From the NCBI RefSeq assembly GCF_900167135.1, contig NZ_FUWZ01000001.1, forward strand, positions 1,846,336 to 1,910,335: a stretch of 64,000 bases of DNA, given 5' to 3'. The notes below the pieces were generated by a model, which was not told where the DNA came from, did no database searches, and was given only the letters and a program-made list of their open reading frames with translations. The DNA is from Chitinophaga eiseniae. GTDB lineage: Bacteria; Bacteroidota; Bacteroidia; Chitinophagales; Chitinophagaceae. Positions 16,996 to 25,711 of the stretch are shown here, in pieces (position 1 is the stretch's first letter; the number at the start of each line of letters is the position of its first letter). Position numbers and translations under genes: made by a program.

Positions 16996-19900
16996 ATGAG
17001 CAAGATATTCCGTTTGCATTCCGGTGCAGGAGAAAACGTGGAACACTGGCAATCGGCGCCGGGACATTTGTCAGATAATTTTATTAATTCAATAGAAGAT
17101 CCCGCCGGCTCCAATGCCAATACTCAGATAACTTCTATTCCATCGCCCTTTGCACGCATGGACCTGGTAAGAACAGCCTTCCGGTACGTTGCAGGCAGAA
17201 AAGAACTGGATGGGGTGACCATTTATCATCGCATGCTGTCTGACTGCCTGGATGTGGCGGAGATATTTTTTAACATAGAAGCGCTTCGTGATAAAATTGA
17301 GATACTGGAGTGGAATGCAGGTATCATCAGCAATGGCGGTGAACTGGGCGTAGATCCCAATAGTGAACTCGGACAATTATTGCATGCGGAGAACCCGAAG
17401 CACCGGTTGCTGGGAGAAACACTGAAAATGTATCTTTTCCAGGACCAGAAGGCATTCAATTTCTCAGACCTGAAACATTGTTATTTGCTGAATTACAAGC
17501 AGGGCCCGGAAATGATCAACATTATCGGAGGTACTTCGCCCGCGACACTGTTTTTTTCCTCTGCCAACAATCTCAGTTTTGTAGATATACGCTTCGGAAA
17601 CGACCGGGTGTTTGATAGTCAGTATTGCCCATTACATAAACGCAGCAAAGATTTTATTGTTTTTTTCTACCAGCTGAGAAATACTTTTTCTGCTTTTTCG
17701 GATAAGTTCCCGGATATCAATAGCTACATGGACCAGTGTTTTGAACTGCTGGACAACACATTGAAAGATCGTATCCGCACACTGCAACCGGGAGGTTATG
17801 ATACCAACTACAACCGGATTGCAGTAAATACAGAAGGGAACAATGTGGAAATACTGGGGCTGCCGCTGAGGGCTAAAAATTACAGCGCGAAAGCTGGAAA
17901 TGATGACAATGATTTTATCATTGCAGCTACCCGGGTAGTGGACGGCCTGGTACCCTGTGTGCTGCCAAATGAAGCGTTTAATGATCCTTTACAATATGCT
18001 GGTGGCATATGGCAGCATAACTATCATGAGCAGGTGCCGGCTTACGATGCAAGACCACTTTCGGAACGCACACTGCCTAATCAGGCTCATGTCAAATATC
18101 CTTACCTCACGGTCAGTGACCTGCTGGAACCCTACCTGATTAAAGTACCTTATCCACTCGACACCAACCTTTTTTTTGATGGTAACTACGAATGCACCCT
18201 GAGCTCCAAAAAGGATCACGGGTTTATTTTACCACTAAAAAAGCAGTTCTTCGAGTATTTTTCTATTCAAGACCTGCAAGGCGTTACCGTGGATGGGAGG
18301 AAAATGATCCAAATGACCGATATGCCGGGAGGTATGAAAGTTACCTTGAGAATACCCATCCAAAAAAACCGGTATATACAATTCTCGCGGCTTTATAGCA
18401 ACAACAGGATGCAGGATACAGTGCCACAGGTGGAAGGTAGGGATAACAAAGGTATTGTTATAGATCATCAGATTACGATGGCCATCTATCCGTTTATCCG
18501 GTTAAAAGATGGAATAGACCCACACTACCGGGTAATGATGGTAGACAGGGATGTGGCGGCGTTGACAAGGCATCAGCATTACTCACTTTCTTTTTACCGG
18601 GAAAACAATGTGGCCGCCTCTCTGAAAGTGGCCGATGTGCGCCGGCGAAGCGATAAACACCAGGAGTCCGGCGTTTCCTCTGCATACTACATCCTGGAGC
18701 AAAACTTTGATTTCGTGGAAGTGGCCAATAACCTCGCTAAAGGGTTGATAATACCCCTGTTTAAGCCTCAGCCGGTGGCTTCTAAAACATTTAAGTTCGC
18801 TATCGATTTTGGTACTACCAATACGCATATTGAATATAAATCCGGAAATGAAGAAGCCCGTGCATTTGATATAACGGAAAAAGATGCACAAATGGGCACT
18901 TTGCATGCTCCTTCCAGAGAAACGGAGGAGGCATTGATGAATCCTGTACATGGATTCAGTGCCAATAAGCTGGTGCATATCATCAGCGAAGAATTTTTGC
19001 CTTTGGTGATCGGACAACAGACGCAATATAAGTTTCCCCAACGCACTGTGGTGAACGACAACGGAATATTTAATCCTGAAGAATCAAACTACGCGCTGGG
19101 AGACTTTAATATTCCCTTCTGGTACCTGAAAGAAGCTCCCATGGGAGCGAGCACGATTACGCCTAATCTGAAATGGATTGACTTCAGGAATGATAAAAGA
19201 TTTGAAAAAAGAGCAAAAGGTTTTCTTAAACAATTATTGTTGATGATCCGCAACAAAGTGTTGCTTAACGGCGGAGACCTGAATGCTACTGAAATTGTCT
19301 GGTTTTATCCATCCAGTATGCCTCAGTACCGGCGCAATTTTTTGCATGCCTCCTGGCAGAAGTATTACCAGCGTTATTTTGGGAATCAGCCACGGCTATA
19401 CCGGATGTCAGAGTCCTTTGCTCCGTTTTATTACTATTATCATAAAGAAAACGTCAGGCCGCATGACCGTCCGGCTGTTAGCATTGATATCGGTGGAGGT
19501 ACTACGGATATTGTTGTGTACAAAAGTGAAAAACCTGTACTGCTGACTTCTTTCCGCTTCGGCGCCAACGCGTTGTTTGGTGACGGATATGGTAATACCA
19601 GTCAGTTTAATGGCTTTGTGCAACACTACGAACAACCAATACATGAAGCACTGTCTGCCACCCATGCGAAAAAGCTGACTCAGGTTTATAATGAACTGAA
19701 ACAAAGCAACTCCAGTTCACTGGAACTCATTGAGTTTTTCTTCTCCCTGGAAGATAACCAGCTAATCCGTGACAACAGGATTTCCTTGTCCTTCTCCCAA
19801 ATGCTGGAGCAGCACCAGGAATTTAAGATCGTCTTTGTCTTGTTTTATGCTGCTATTATTTATCACGTAGCCAGGCTTATGAAAACCAAAGGGCTGCCTA

Positions 19901-20508
19901 TACCAGAGTATATCACATTTAGCGGTAATGGCTCTAAAGTAATAAAACTCGCTTCCAGTGGCGATAACCTGAACACACTGTTGGCTTATACCAAAATGAT
20001 CTTTGCAGACATTTACGAGGTGGAACAATCTCCCCAGATTGAATACCGGTTTTTCAAAAGCCCCAAAGAGATTACCTGTAAAGGTGGATTGGAGTGTAAA
20101 GATTACCAGGCGTTTGAATTGCTGGAGAATGAAATCAGGACGGTGCTTATCGGAAACGATCATATCAGCACTATTCCCGGCGCTTCCCTCCCGTATAGCG
20201 GTATAGAAAACAGTGAAGTGGTCGGTGCGGTAACTTCGGAAGTCAGTGCTTTTATAGACCGTTTTTTTAACTGGCACTCCCGCTTCAACTACTATAATAA
20301 TTTCGGGATCAGTCCCCGCCGTTTTAATGAGTACAAGGAATTACTAAACAGCAAGATCAAAGTGGACCTGATTAGTGGTATAAAAGAGAAGCTGGAGGAG
20401 GTAAATGATAATGTGAATATCAACATTGAAGAAACCCTGTTTTTTTATCCGCTGATCGGTGGCATTAACCGGTTGGCGAACAAAATTCAACATGATAATA
20501 AGAACTAA
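16996..20508 (+). CDS. Giant protein with C-terminal actin/Hsp70-type ATPase domain
   Basis: The 1170-residue protein has no signal peptide. Residues 1-590 form a region I cannot assign, beta-rich in its second part. Residues about 598-1110 carry an ASKHA (actin/Hsp70) ATPase: phosphate-1 loop KFAIDFGTTNTHIEYKSG near 597-615, phosphate-2 loop VSIDIGGGTTDIVVY near 827-841, and an adenosine-type motif YITFSGNGSKVIKL near 971-984. These three motifs in order define the fold. A long insertion between the two phosphate loops (about 210 residues) contains WYLKEAPMGASTITPNLKWI. SrfB-type virulence proteins are large ASKHA proteins of similar layout and may be distant relatives (unverified). Together with the tubulin-like neighbour it suggests an ATP/GTP-driven assembly at the membrane. 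Confidence 0.8.
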   Translation: MSKIFRLHSGAGENVEHWQSAPGHLSDNFINSIEDPAGSNANTQITSIPSPFARMDLVRTAFRYVAGRKELDGVTIYHRMLSDCLDVAEIFFNIEALRDKIEILEWNAGIISNGGELGVDPNSELGQLLHAENPKHRLLGETLKMYLFQDQKAFNFSDLKHCYLLNYKQGPEMINIIGGTSPATLFFSSANNLSFVDIRFGNDRVFDSQYCPLHKRSKDFIVFFYQLRNTFSAFSDKFPDINSYMDQCFELLDNTLKDRIRTLQPGGYDTNYNRIAVNTEGNNVEILGLPLRAKNYSAKAGNDDNDFIIAATRVVDGLVPCVLPNEAFNDPLQYAGGIWQHNYHEQVPAYDARPLSERTLPNQAHVKYPYLTVSDLLEPYLIKVPYPLDTNLFFDGNYECTLSSKKDHGFILPLKKQFFEYFSIQDLQGVTVDGRKMIQMTDMPGGMKVTLRIPIQKNRYIQFSRLYSNNRMQDTVPQVEGRDNKGIVIDHQITMAIYPFIRLKDGIDPHYRVMMVDRDVAALTRHQHYSLSFYRENNVAASLKVADVRRRSDKHQESGVSSAYYILEQNFDFVEVANNLAKGLIIPLFKPQPVASKTFKFAIDFGTTNTHIEYKSGNEEARAFDITEKDAQMGTLHAPSRETEEALMNPVHGFSANKLVHIISEEFLPLVIGQQTQYKFPQRTVVNDNGIFNPEESNYALGDFNIPFWYLKEAPMGASTITPNLKWIDFRNDKRFEKRAKGFLKQLLLMIRNKVLLNGGDLNATEIVWFYPSSMPQYRRNFLHASWQKYYQRYFGNQPRLYRMSESFAPFYYYYHKENVRPHDRPAVSIDIGGGTTDIVVYKSEKPVLLTSFRFGANALFGDGYGNTSQFNGFVQHYEQPIHEALSATHAKKLTQVYNELKQSNSSSLELIEFFFSLEDNQLIRDNRISLSFSQMLEQHQEFKIVFVLFYAAIIYHVARLMKTKGLPIPEYITFSGNGSKVIKLASSGDNLNTLLAYTKMIFADIYEVEQSPQIEYRFFKSPKEITCKGGLECKDYQAFELLENEIRTVLIGNDHISTIPGASLPYSGIENSEVVGAVTSEVSAFIDRFFNWHSRFNYYNNFGISPRRFNEYKELLNSKIKVDLISGIKEKLEEVNDNVNINIEETLFFYPLIGGINRLANKIQHDNKN

Positions 20509-20518
20509 TATCATCCAA

Positions 20519-21781
20519 ATGCTGAAGTATTTCATCTGTATGGCGATGCTGTTGACATGGGCCGGGAAATGCATAGGGGCAGACAGGGAAAAGCTGATCA
20601 CGGCAAAGGAGTACTTAAATGCCAAAGTAACCTATATTATTCTGACCGAATATGTGGAAAATGGTCATGCTGGCCTCCGCCCACAATTGATGGAGTTAAA
20701 AAGTTTACTCGATTTGAATGTAGTTGCTGATGCCCCGGCTTATGAGAAATGGAAAGAGGAAGTAGTCAGCAGATTTAAGAGTGCTCCGGTAAAGGTTTGT
20801 AATTTTATTGATAGCATCGACATAGACCAGTTCACTGGAGAACACGATGTGCTTGCAGCTACTAAGTTGGTTGACACCGTTTTGGAACGCGCTAAACAGA
20901 GATATCCCGAATATAAGGCGGAACTGGACAGCAACAAGGCCCTGCTGGCGCAGCAGGTGGATGAGTTTATGAGAGGGAGTGAAGCTGTAAAGTCCGGTGC
21001 AGTGCTGAATCCGGCTGCCAACACGGCCAGCGAACGTCCGGTTGTAGGCTCAACAATGTCGCCTGGTTTCTTCAGTATGCGGCACCTTTCTTTCTGGAAC
21101 GTGCTGGCCATTCTGCTGGGACTCACGGCAATTATACTACTATTGTTGAGCCGGGGGAAAATAGGGAAGGAGCTGGACCACCACAGGTTGTTGCTGGATA
21201 AGGTAGGAGCTCCGGATCAGCCCAAAGGCCTTGCCGGCGCCATACCGGAAGGACAAAATGCCTCTTCAAAACGGAACGGGTCGGCTATGCCGGATAAAAG
21301 AGCGCTGGAGAACTACCTGAATGACAGCGAAGCCCTGAAAAACATGTCCAGGGAATTGCACGACCTAAAGAGAGAGCTCAGCGACATCAAAGAGAAGAAT
21401 AAAAACACCCCGCAAACCCAGCCTGCGCCGGTGGCGCCTGTCCAGCCGCAGCCGACAGTAGTGAACGACAATGTTTTTTTTATGGCGGGTCCGGTGGATA
21501 ACTACTTCCCCACCAACGCCAAGTCCATGAGCAAGGAAAATACAGTGTACCGGTTTATCGTAAAAGACAACGGGCAGGAAGCTACCTACGAAATACATAC
21601 CTCCGGCGCGCCGGTCAATGAAATAGTGAGTATGCGGGAGCGTTATATAGTGCCTGCCTGTAATGAAGATAATCTCCCCGGCGCCAGCGTCAGAAGTATT
21701 AAAACCACCCGGTCCGGAATAGCGGTGCTGGAAGGCGACAAATGGACTATTAAAACCAAAGCAAGTATCCGTTATGAGTAA
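20519..21781 (+). CDS. Membrane protein with periplasmic and coiled-coil cytoplasmic parts
   Basis: A protein of about 420 residues. The chosen ATG gives a signal peptide MLKYFICMAMLLTWAGKCIG right after the previous stop; an ATG at 20492 or GTG at 20459 would overlap the actin-like gene. Residues about 22-190 would be periplasmic and helical. A membrane segment follows (FWNVLAILLGLTAIILLLL, about 191-210), then a cytoplasmic coiled coil (LKNMSRELHDLKRELSDIKE). The last 105 residues form a compact beta domain ending GIAVLEGDKWTIKTKASIRY. I recall similar C-terminal domains in other Bacteroidota membrane proteins, but no function is known. It overlaps the stator gene by 8 bases. It likely links periplasm to the cytoplasmic NTPase parts. 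Confidence 0.7.
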   Translation: MLKYFICMAMLLTWAGKCIGADREKLITAKEYLNAKVTYIILTEYVENGHAGLRPQLMELKSLLDLNVVADAPAYEKWKEEVVSRFKSAPVKVCNFIDSIDIDQFTGEHDVLAATKLVDTVLERAKQRYPEYKAELDSNKALLAQQVDEFMRGSEAVKSGAVLNPAANTASERPVVGSTMSPGFFSMRHLSFWNVLAILLGLTAIILLLLSRGKIGKELDHHRLLLDKVGAPDQPKGLAGAIPEGQNASSKRNGSAMPDKRALENYLNDSEALKNMSRELHDLKRELSDIKEKNKNTPQTQPAPVAPVQPQPTVVNDNVFFMAGPVDNYFPTNAKSMSKENTVYRFIVKDNGQEATYEIHTSGAPVNEIVSMRERYIVPACNEDNLPGASVRSIKTTRSGIAVLEGDKWTIKTKASIRYE

Positions 21782-23336
21782 TCTATTCGAAATATTTGAA
21801 TACGCAGGGATTGGAATCATCATTTTTTTTCAGTTTAAGGTTTTCTTAAAAACTTACCGGCGGATCAATATCTTTAAAAATATTTTTCCCGAAGTCCGGC
21901 AGTTTGAGGTGAAAAACTATGGCATTGCTCCCCGTTTCCTGGCACTGCCACCCTGGAAGGTGCTCGCAGAACTGGACAGTTATGCGATGCAAAGTCGTCC
22001 GCCTGTGGAGGAAGAAGAATTGGTCAGCGCTAATGGTATTGTGGCGCTTCCGGCGACTTACAAAGAAGACGACCGGGTATTCATTGATCTTATACGGCTG
22101 GCGAATGGCGGTAATATTGTTACTTCCAGGATTATTTATGCTATTAATACTTACCTGATCCGCAACAGAGGGGTGGCCTCCGATTTTCACCTGATCAAAG
22201 ACGTGGTGGAACGGCATACCGATGCAACGGAAAGCGATATCAATCAAACAGTATCTCTGCCGTTATATCTTGGGCTGATGGGTACCTTTTTAGGTATTTT
22301 CCTCGGTCTCTTCCAGTTAGCAGGGGTAGATCTGACCAAATCCAACGAAGGAATCGAATCCTTACTGGGTGGTGTGAAGATTGCCATGGTAGCCAGCTTG
22401 TCCGGGCTGTGCCTGACGGTGTTGCATACCGGCTATTTTTTTAAAGGTGCAAAGTCACTGGTTGAAGATAAGAAGAATGACTTTTATACCTTCATTCAGA
22501 CAGAGCTATTGCCTTTGTTAAACCAAAACATTAACTCTACCCTGTTTTCCCTGCAGCACAACCTGCATAAGTTCAATGAGGAGTTTAAAGGAAATGTCGG
22601 CCGGCTGAGCGCTGCCATGGGTAAAAATTATGACGCGCTTATCGCCCAGGAACGCATATTGTCCACATTGGAAGAAATTGACATCAATGCTTTCGCCAAA
22701 GCCAATGTAGTCATACTGCGGGAGTTACAGAAATCCACAGAGAACTTTACAACATTTAATAATACCTGGGCGCAGGCCAACGAGTTTGTGAATAACGCGA
22801 AAGGCTATACCGAAAAGCTAAATGTGATGATGGCGCGCTCTGATGATTTTCATGAGCTGGGCAAACAACTGATGACCGTTTTTGCGGAAAATAAACAACT
22901 TCAGGCTTTTTTACAAAGTCACTACAGTAAGCTGGAAGAAAGTAGTCAACTGGTAAATGGCGCAGTCAATCAAGTGGCTGACAGCCTGGGAGACAGCCTG
23001 GAGAAAATGGAACGCTTCACACATGCTAAAATCAGCCAGTTGCAGGATCTTATGTTAAAGGAGTATGACCTGATGCAGCGTGAACTCCCCGACAGATGGA
23101 AGAAGCTCGACCATCTGGCACACCTGGAAGCGGTCAATAAAGTACTGAACGAGATCAAGTCCGGTAACCAGGAACAGATGAGCCGTCTGAGCACTGAGAT
23201 GAATGCTGTGAACAAGAAAATGTCCGGCACACTGACGGTGTTGGAAAAAATCAATGAGAAAAGCAGCCCGTCTGTTACAGTGACGTTGAAACAGGCGTTT
23301 GGAAGACTATTTAACGGCAAAAAAAGTGCATCATGA
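21774..23336 (+). CDS. MotA/TolQ/ExbB-like stator subunit with long coiled-coil tail
   Basis: The 520-residue protein has one N-terminal membrane segment (about 5-27) and a characteristic pair: LPLYLGLMGTFLGIFLGLFQ near 161-185, and GVKIAMVASLSGLCLTVLHT near 199-220. This is the MotA/TolQ/ExbB signature (T-x-x-G-x-F-x-G; G-x-x-x-A-x-x-x-x-x-x-G). Residues about 230-500 are a long helical tail with heptad character. Proton-channel stators convert ion flow into movement of a partner. Tail-extended MotA-like proteins are typical of ZorA of Zorya anti-phage systems and differ from plain TolQ/ExbB (about 230 residues). It overlaps both neighbours (8 and 4 bases), so synthesis with the MotB-like partner is translationally coupled. 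Confidence 0.88.
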   Translation: MSNLFEIFEYAGIGIIIFFQFKVFLKTYRRINIFKNIFPEVRQFEVKNYGIAPRFLALPPWKVLAELDSYAMQSRPPVEEEELVSANGIVALPATYKEDDRVFIDLIRLANGGNIVTSRIIYAINTYLIRNRGVASDFHLIKDVVERHTDATESDINQTVSLPLYLGLMGTFLGIFLGLFQLAGVDLTKSNEGIESLLGGVKIAMVASLSGLCLTVLHTGYFFKGAKSLVEDKKNDFYTFIQTELLPLLNQNINSTLFSLQHNLHKFNEEFKGNVGRLSAAMGKNYDALIAQERILSTLEEIDINAFAKANVVILRELQKSTENFTTFNNTWAQANEFVNNAKGYTEKLNVMMARSDDFHELGKQLMTVFAENKQLQAFLQSHYSKLEESSQLVNGAVNQVADSLGDSLEKMERFTHAKISQLQDLMLKEYDLMQRELPDRWKKLDHLAHLEAVNKVLNEIKSGNQEQMSRLSTEMNAVNKKMSGTLTVLEKINEKSSPSVTVTLKQAFGRLFNGKKSAS

Positions 23337-24010
23337 AATCTGGTAAAAATGATTTCTTCTGGCCCAGCTATACCGATTTAATGACCAGCCTTTTCTTTAT
23401 TATGCTGGTATTATATGTACTCACCTATGTCAGGTTGGACAATACCATCAAGGTACAGGAGAAACAACTGCAGATCGTGAAGACAGTGCAGGAGAACCTG
23501 AAGCCGCTGAGAGAAGATGCTACTACATTTAATTATGAGGATACTTTCAAACGCTATAAGCTGGCGTTCGATGTTAAGTTTGTAAAGAACCGGTTTGGCA
23601 TCAATCCGCAGGAGCTGGAAGAATATGAAACAACGATACATAAAATTGATAAAGCCGGAGAAAAACTGAAAGCTGTTATTGACAGTTTACTGGCTGTGAA
23701 AAAAGAAGCCGCTGCGGCCAACAAGGAAGATCTTAAGAATATGTCCTATATACTAGTGGTGTCAGGATATGCATCCCGGACCGGAGACGAGTATCACAAC
23801 TACCAGCTGAGTTATGAAAGAGCATTGAGCCTCTGGAGGCACTGGCGTGATAAAGGCATCGATTTTGAAACCCTGAAGTATGACGGGCTTATTGATCTTC
23901 AAATAGCGGGTAATGGCTGGGGAGGTGTAGGACGGATGAAGGACGAGTTAGCAAATCAACGGTTTCTGATTCAAATATTTCCTAAAATACCGGATTTGGA
24001 ACGAAAATGA
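23333..24010 (+). CDS. MotB/OmpA-like stator partner
   Basis: A 225-residue protein with the MotB plan: a short cytoplasmic N-terminus, one membrane helix preceded by FFWPSYTDLMTSLFFIMLVL with Asp15 as the expected ion-carrying carboxylate, a coiled-coil stalk (about 40-130), and an OmpA-like domain (about 140-220). The OmpA signature is present as VSGYASRTGDEYHNYQLSYE and later ANQRFLIQIF. The peptidoglycan-binding Asp of the usual G-H-T-D is not seen (GYAS here), while the Arg of N-R-R is kept as NQR. Peptidoglycan binding may therefore be changed. ATGA overlaps at both ends tie it to the MotA-like and the retropepsin-like genes. The pair resembles ZorAB in plan. Confidence 0.87.
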   Translation: MKSGKNDFFWPSYTDLMTSLFFIMLVLYVLTYVRLDNTIKVQEKQLQIVKTVQENLKPLREDATTFNYEDTFKRYKLAFDVKFVKNRFGINPQELEEYETTIHKIDKAGEKLKAVIDSLLAVKKEAAAANKEDLKNMSYILVVSGYASRTGDEYHNYQLSYERALSLWRHWRDKGIDFETLKYDGLIDLQIAGNGWGGVGRMKDELANQRFLIQIFPKIPDLERK

Positions 24011-24552
24011 TCAAGCATCTTTATATAGTACTGATTATAGGGGGAATGATATTATTGTCTGGCTGCTCAGGATGTGCTAAATCCGGGCGTTATGGTCAGC
24101 AAGGTTCCCGGCAGAAAGAAAATGACAGGCACGTGGCCCCGCCGGTTTCTCCGGTAGCGACAGGAGGCAGAACAGTGGTAAAGATGTTAAAACAAGATGG
24201 CGTTTATACGATTCCCGTGAAGGTAAATGGTACTGATATGTCTTTCATATTCGATACTGGTGCTGGCCTTATCTCTATTTCCAATGTAGAGGCGTCTTAC
24301 CTGTACAAGCAGGGAACCTTGACGGCGGACGACATTGAAGGGCAAGCTAAATATGTGGACGCCAATGGAGATATCTCTGTGGGGACGATCATTCGATTAA
24401 AGGAAGTGGCCATTGGCGACCGGAAGATTCATAATGTTAAAGCTTCGGTGGTGAACAATACAGTGGCTCCACTGCTCTTTGGACAGTCGGCGCTGGAGCA
24501 GTTTGGAAATATCTCTATAGACTATAAAAAAGGGACGATCACGTTTGAATAG
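24007..24552 (+). CDS. Retropepsin-like aspartic protease lipoprotein
   Basis: A 181-residue product with a lipoprotein signal (HLYIVLIIGGMILLSGC, Cys20), then a low-complexity linker, then a single retropepsin-like domain from about residue 60. The catalytic motif is Asp83-T-G-A in MSFIFDTGAGLISIS. The later strand LLFGQSALEQFGNISIDYKK matches the end of the clan AA fold. Such proteins act as homodimers, each chain giving one Asp. It is the last gene of the operon, overlapping the MotB-like gene by 4 bases, and would face the periplasm. A role in cutting a periplasmic operon partner is an inference. Confidence 0.85.
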   Translation: MIKHLYIVLIIGGMILLSGCSGCAKSGRYGQQGSRQKENDRHVAPPVSPVATGGRTVVKMLKQDGVYTIPVKVNGTDMSFIFDTGAGLISISNVEASYLYKQGTLTADDIEGQAKYVDANGDISVGTIIRLKEVAIGDRKIHNVKASVVNNTVAPLLFGQSALEQFGNISIDYKKGTITFE

Positions 24553-24570
24553 GAGAATAAAGTTTTCATA

Positions 24571-24606
24571 AAAAAGCGAATAACAATAATTGTTATTCGC
24601 TTTTTT
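24571..24606. terminator. Strong bidirectional terminator
   Basis: AAAAAGCGAATAACAA (24571-24586) pairs perfectly with TTGTTATTCGCTTTTT (24590-24605) around a 3-base loop; the A-run and T-run give U-tracts both ways. It lies between the end of the eight-gene operon (24552) and the end of the leucine operon (24628) on the opposite strand. Confidence 0.9.
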
Positions 24607-24627
24607 ATTTTTCTTACGATACTATCG

Positions 24628-25701
24628 TTAGATATGTTTTAGCACTTCTTCCCCAATAGCATCGGTGCCTTTGATCATATCGGCCGGCGTTTGTGCGTTG
24701 GCGATATCCCGGGTACGGAAGCCGGCTTTCAGCACCTGGTCTACGGCAGTGATCACTGCTTCGGATTCCGCTTTCATGCCGAAGGAGATGTCCAGCAGGA
24801 GGGCGGCGGAGAGGATAGACGCCAGCGGGTTGGCGACACCTTTGCCGGTGATGTCGTGCGCGGAACCGTGGATCGGTTCGTAAACGCCGGTACCGTCGCC
24901 AACGGAAGCCGAAGCCAGCATGCCCATGGAGCCGGCGATCTGGGATGCTTCGTCGGTGAGGATGTCACCGAAGAGATTGGCGGTTACCACTACGTCGAAG
25001 CGGCGCGGGTCTTTGATCAGCAGCATGGCGGTGGCATCCACGAACTGGTGTTCTACTTCCACGTCAGGATATTCGGGCGCTATTTTCTGGATCACTTCCC
25101 GCCACAGTCGGGAGGTCTCGATAACGTTGGCTTTGTCAACGGAGCAGAGTTTTTTACGGCGGGTGCGGGCGGCTTCAAAAGCTTTGCGGGCGATGCGCTC
25201 TACTTCGAAACGGCTGTATTCTGCGATGTCGAAGGCGGTATCGCCGTTGTTTTTACGGCCTTTGTCACCGAAGTAGATGTCGCCGGTCAGTTCCCGGAAG
25301 AAGAGGATATCGGCGCCTTTCAGGATCTCCGGTTTGATGCTGGAAGCGTCGAGCAGTTCGTCAAACAGTTTGATAGGGCGCAGGTTGGCGTAGAGGCCCA
25401 GTTCCTTGCGCATTTTCAGCAGTCCCTGTTCCGGCCTTACTTTGGCGGAGGGATCGTTATCGTATTTCGGATGACCTACAGCGCCAAACAGGATGGCGTC
25501 GGAGGCGCGCATTTTGGTCAGCGTTTCGTCGGGCAAAGGGTTGCCGGTGGCTTCTATGGCGGCGTGGCCCACGAGGGCTTCGTCATAGGTGAACGTGTGA
25601 CCGAAGCGGGCGGCGATCTTGTCCAGTACCTTTTTGCCTACGGCTGTTACTTCCTGTCCGATCCCGTCGCCGGGAACAATTAAAATATGTTTGGTTGCCA
25701 T
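24628..25701 (-). CDS. leuB: 3-isopropylmalate dehydrogenase
   Basis: This 357-residue enzyme oxidises and decarboxylates 3-isopropylmalate with NAD to the precursor of leucine's keto acid (third step of leucine synthesis, cytoplasm). Length is normal for LeuB. Visible motifs are ILIVPGDGIGQEVTAVGKKV at the N-terminus, ILFGAVGHPKYDND, the substrate and metal region ELTGDIYFGDKGR, VDKANVIETSRLWREV, and the C-terminal nucleotide-binding YEPIHGSAHDITGKGVANP. It is the last gene of the leuC-leuD-leuA-leuB set, 10 bases after leuA, and shares the terminator at 24571-24606 with the convergent operon. Confidence 0.96.
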   Translation of the reverse strand: MATKHILIVPGDGIGQEVTAVGKKVLDKIAARFGHTFTYDEALVGHAAIEATGNPLPDETLTKMRASDAILFGAVGHPKYDNDPSAKVRPEQGLLKMRKELGLYANLRPIKLFDELLDASSIKPEILKGADILFFRELTGDIYFGDKGRKNNGDTAFDIAEYSRFEVERIARKAFEAARTRRKKLCSVDKANVIETSRLWREVIQKIAPEYPDVEVEHQFVDATAMLLIKDPRRFDVVVTANLFGDILTDEASQIAGSMGMLASASVGDGTGVYEPIHGSAHDITGKGVANPLASILSAALLLDISFGMKAESEAVITAVDQVLKAGFRTRDIANAQTPADMIKGTDAIGEEVLKHI

Positions 25702-25711
25702 GATAATAATA

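Noticed and set aside
21774..24010. Labelling the stator pair as a Zorya system
   Set aside because: Only the ZorAB-like pair is present; there is no ZorC-type gene, no SNF2 helicase and no HNH nuclease in or beside the operon. I keep it as a resemblance.
24691..25683. Long plus-strand frame opposite leuB
   Set aside because: leuB is fully supported by motifs; the opposite frame has no recognisable domain or start context.
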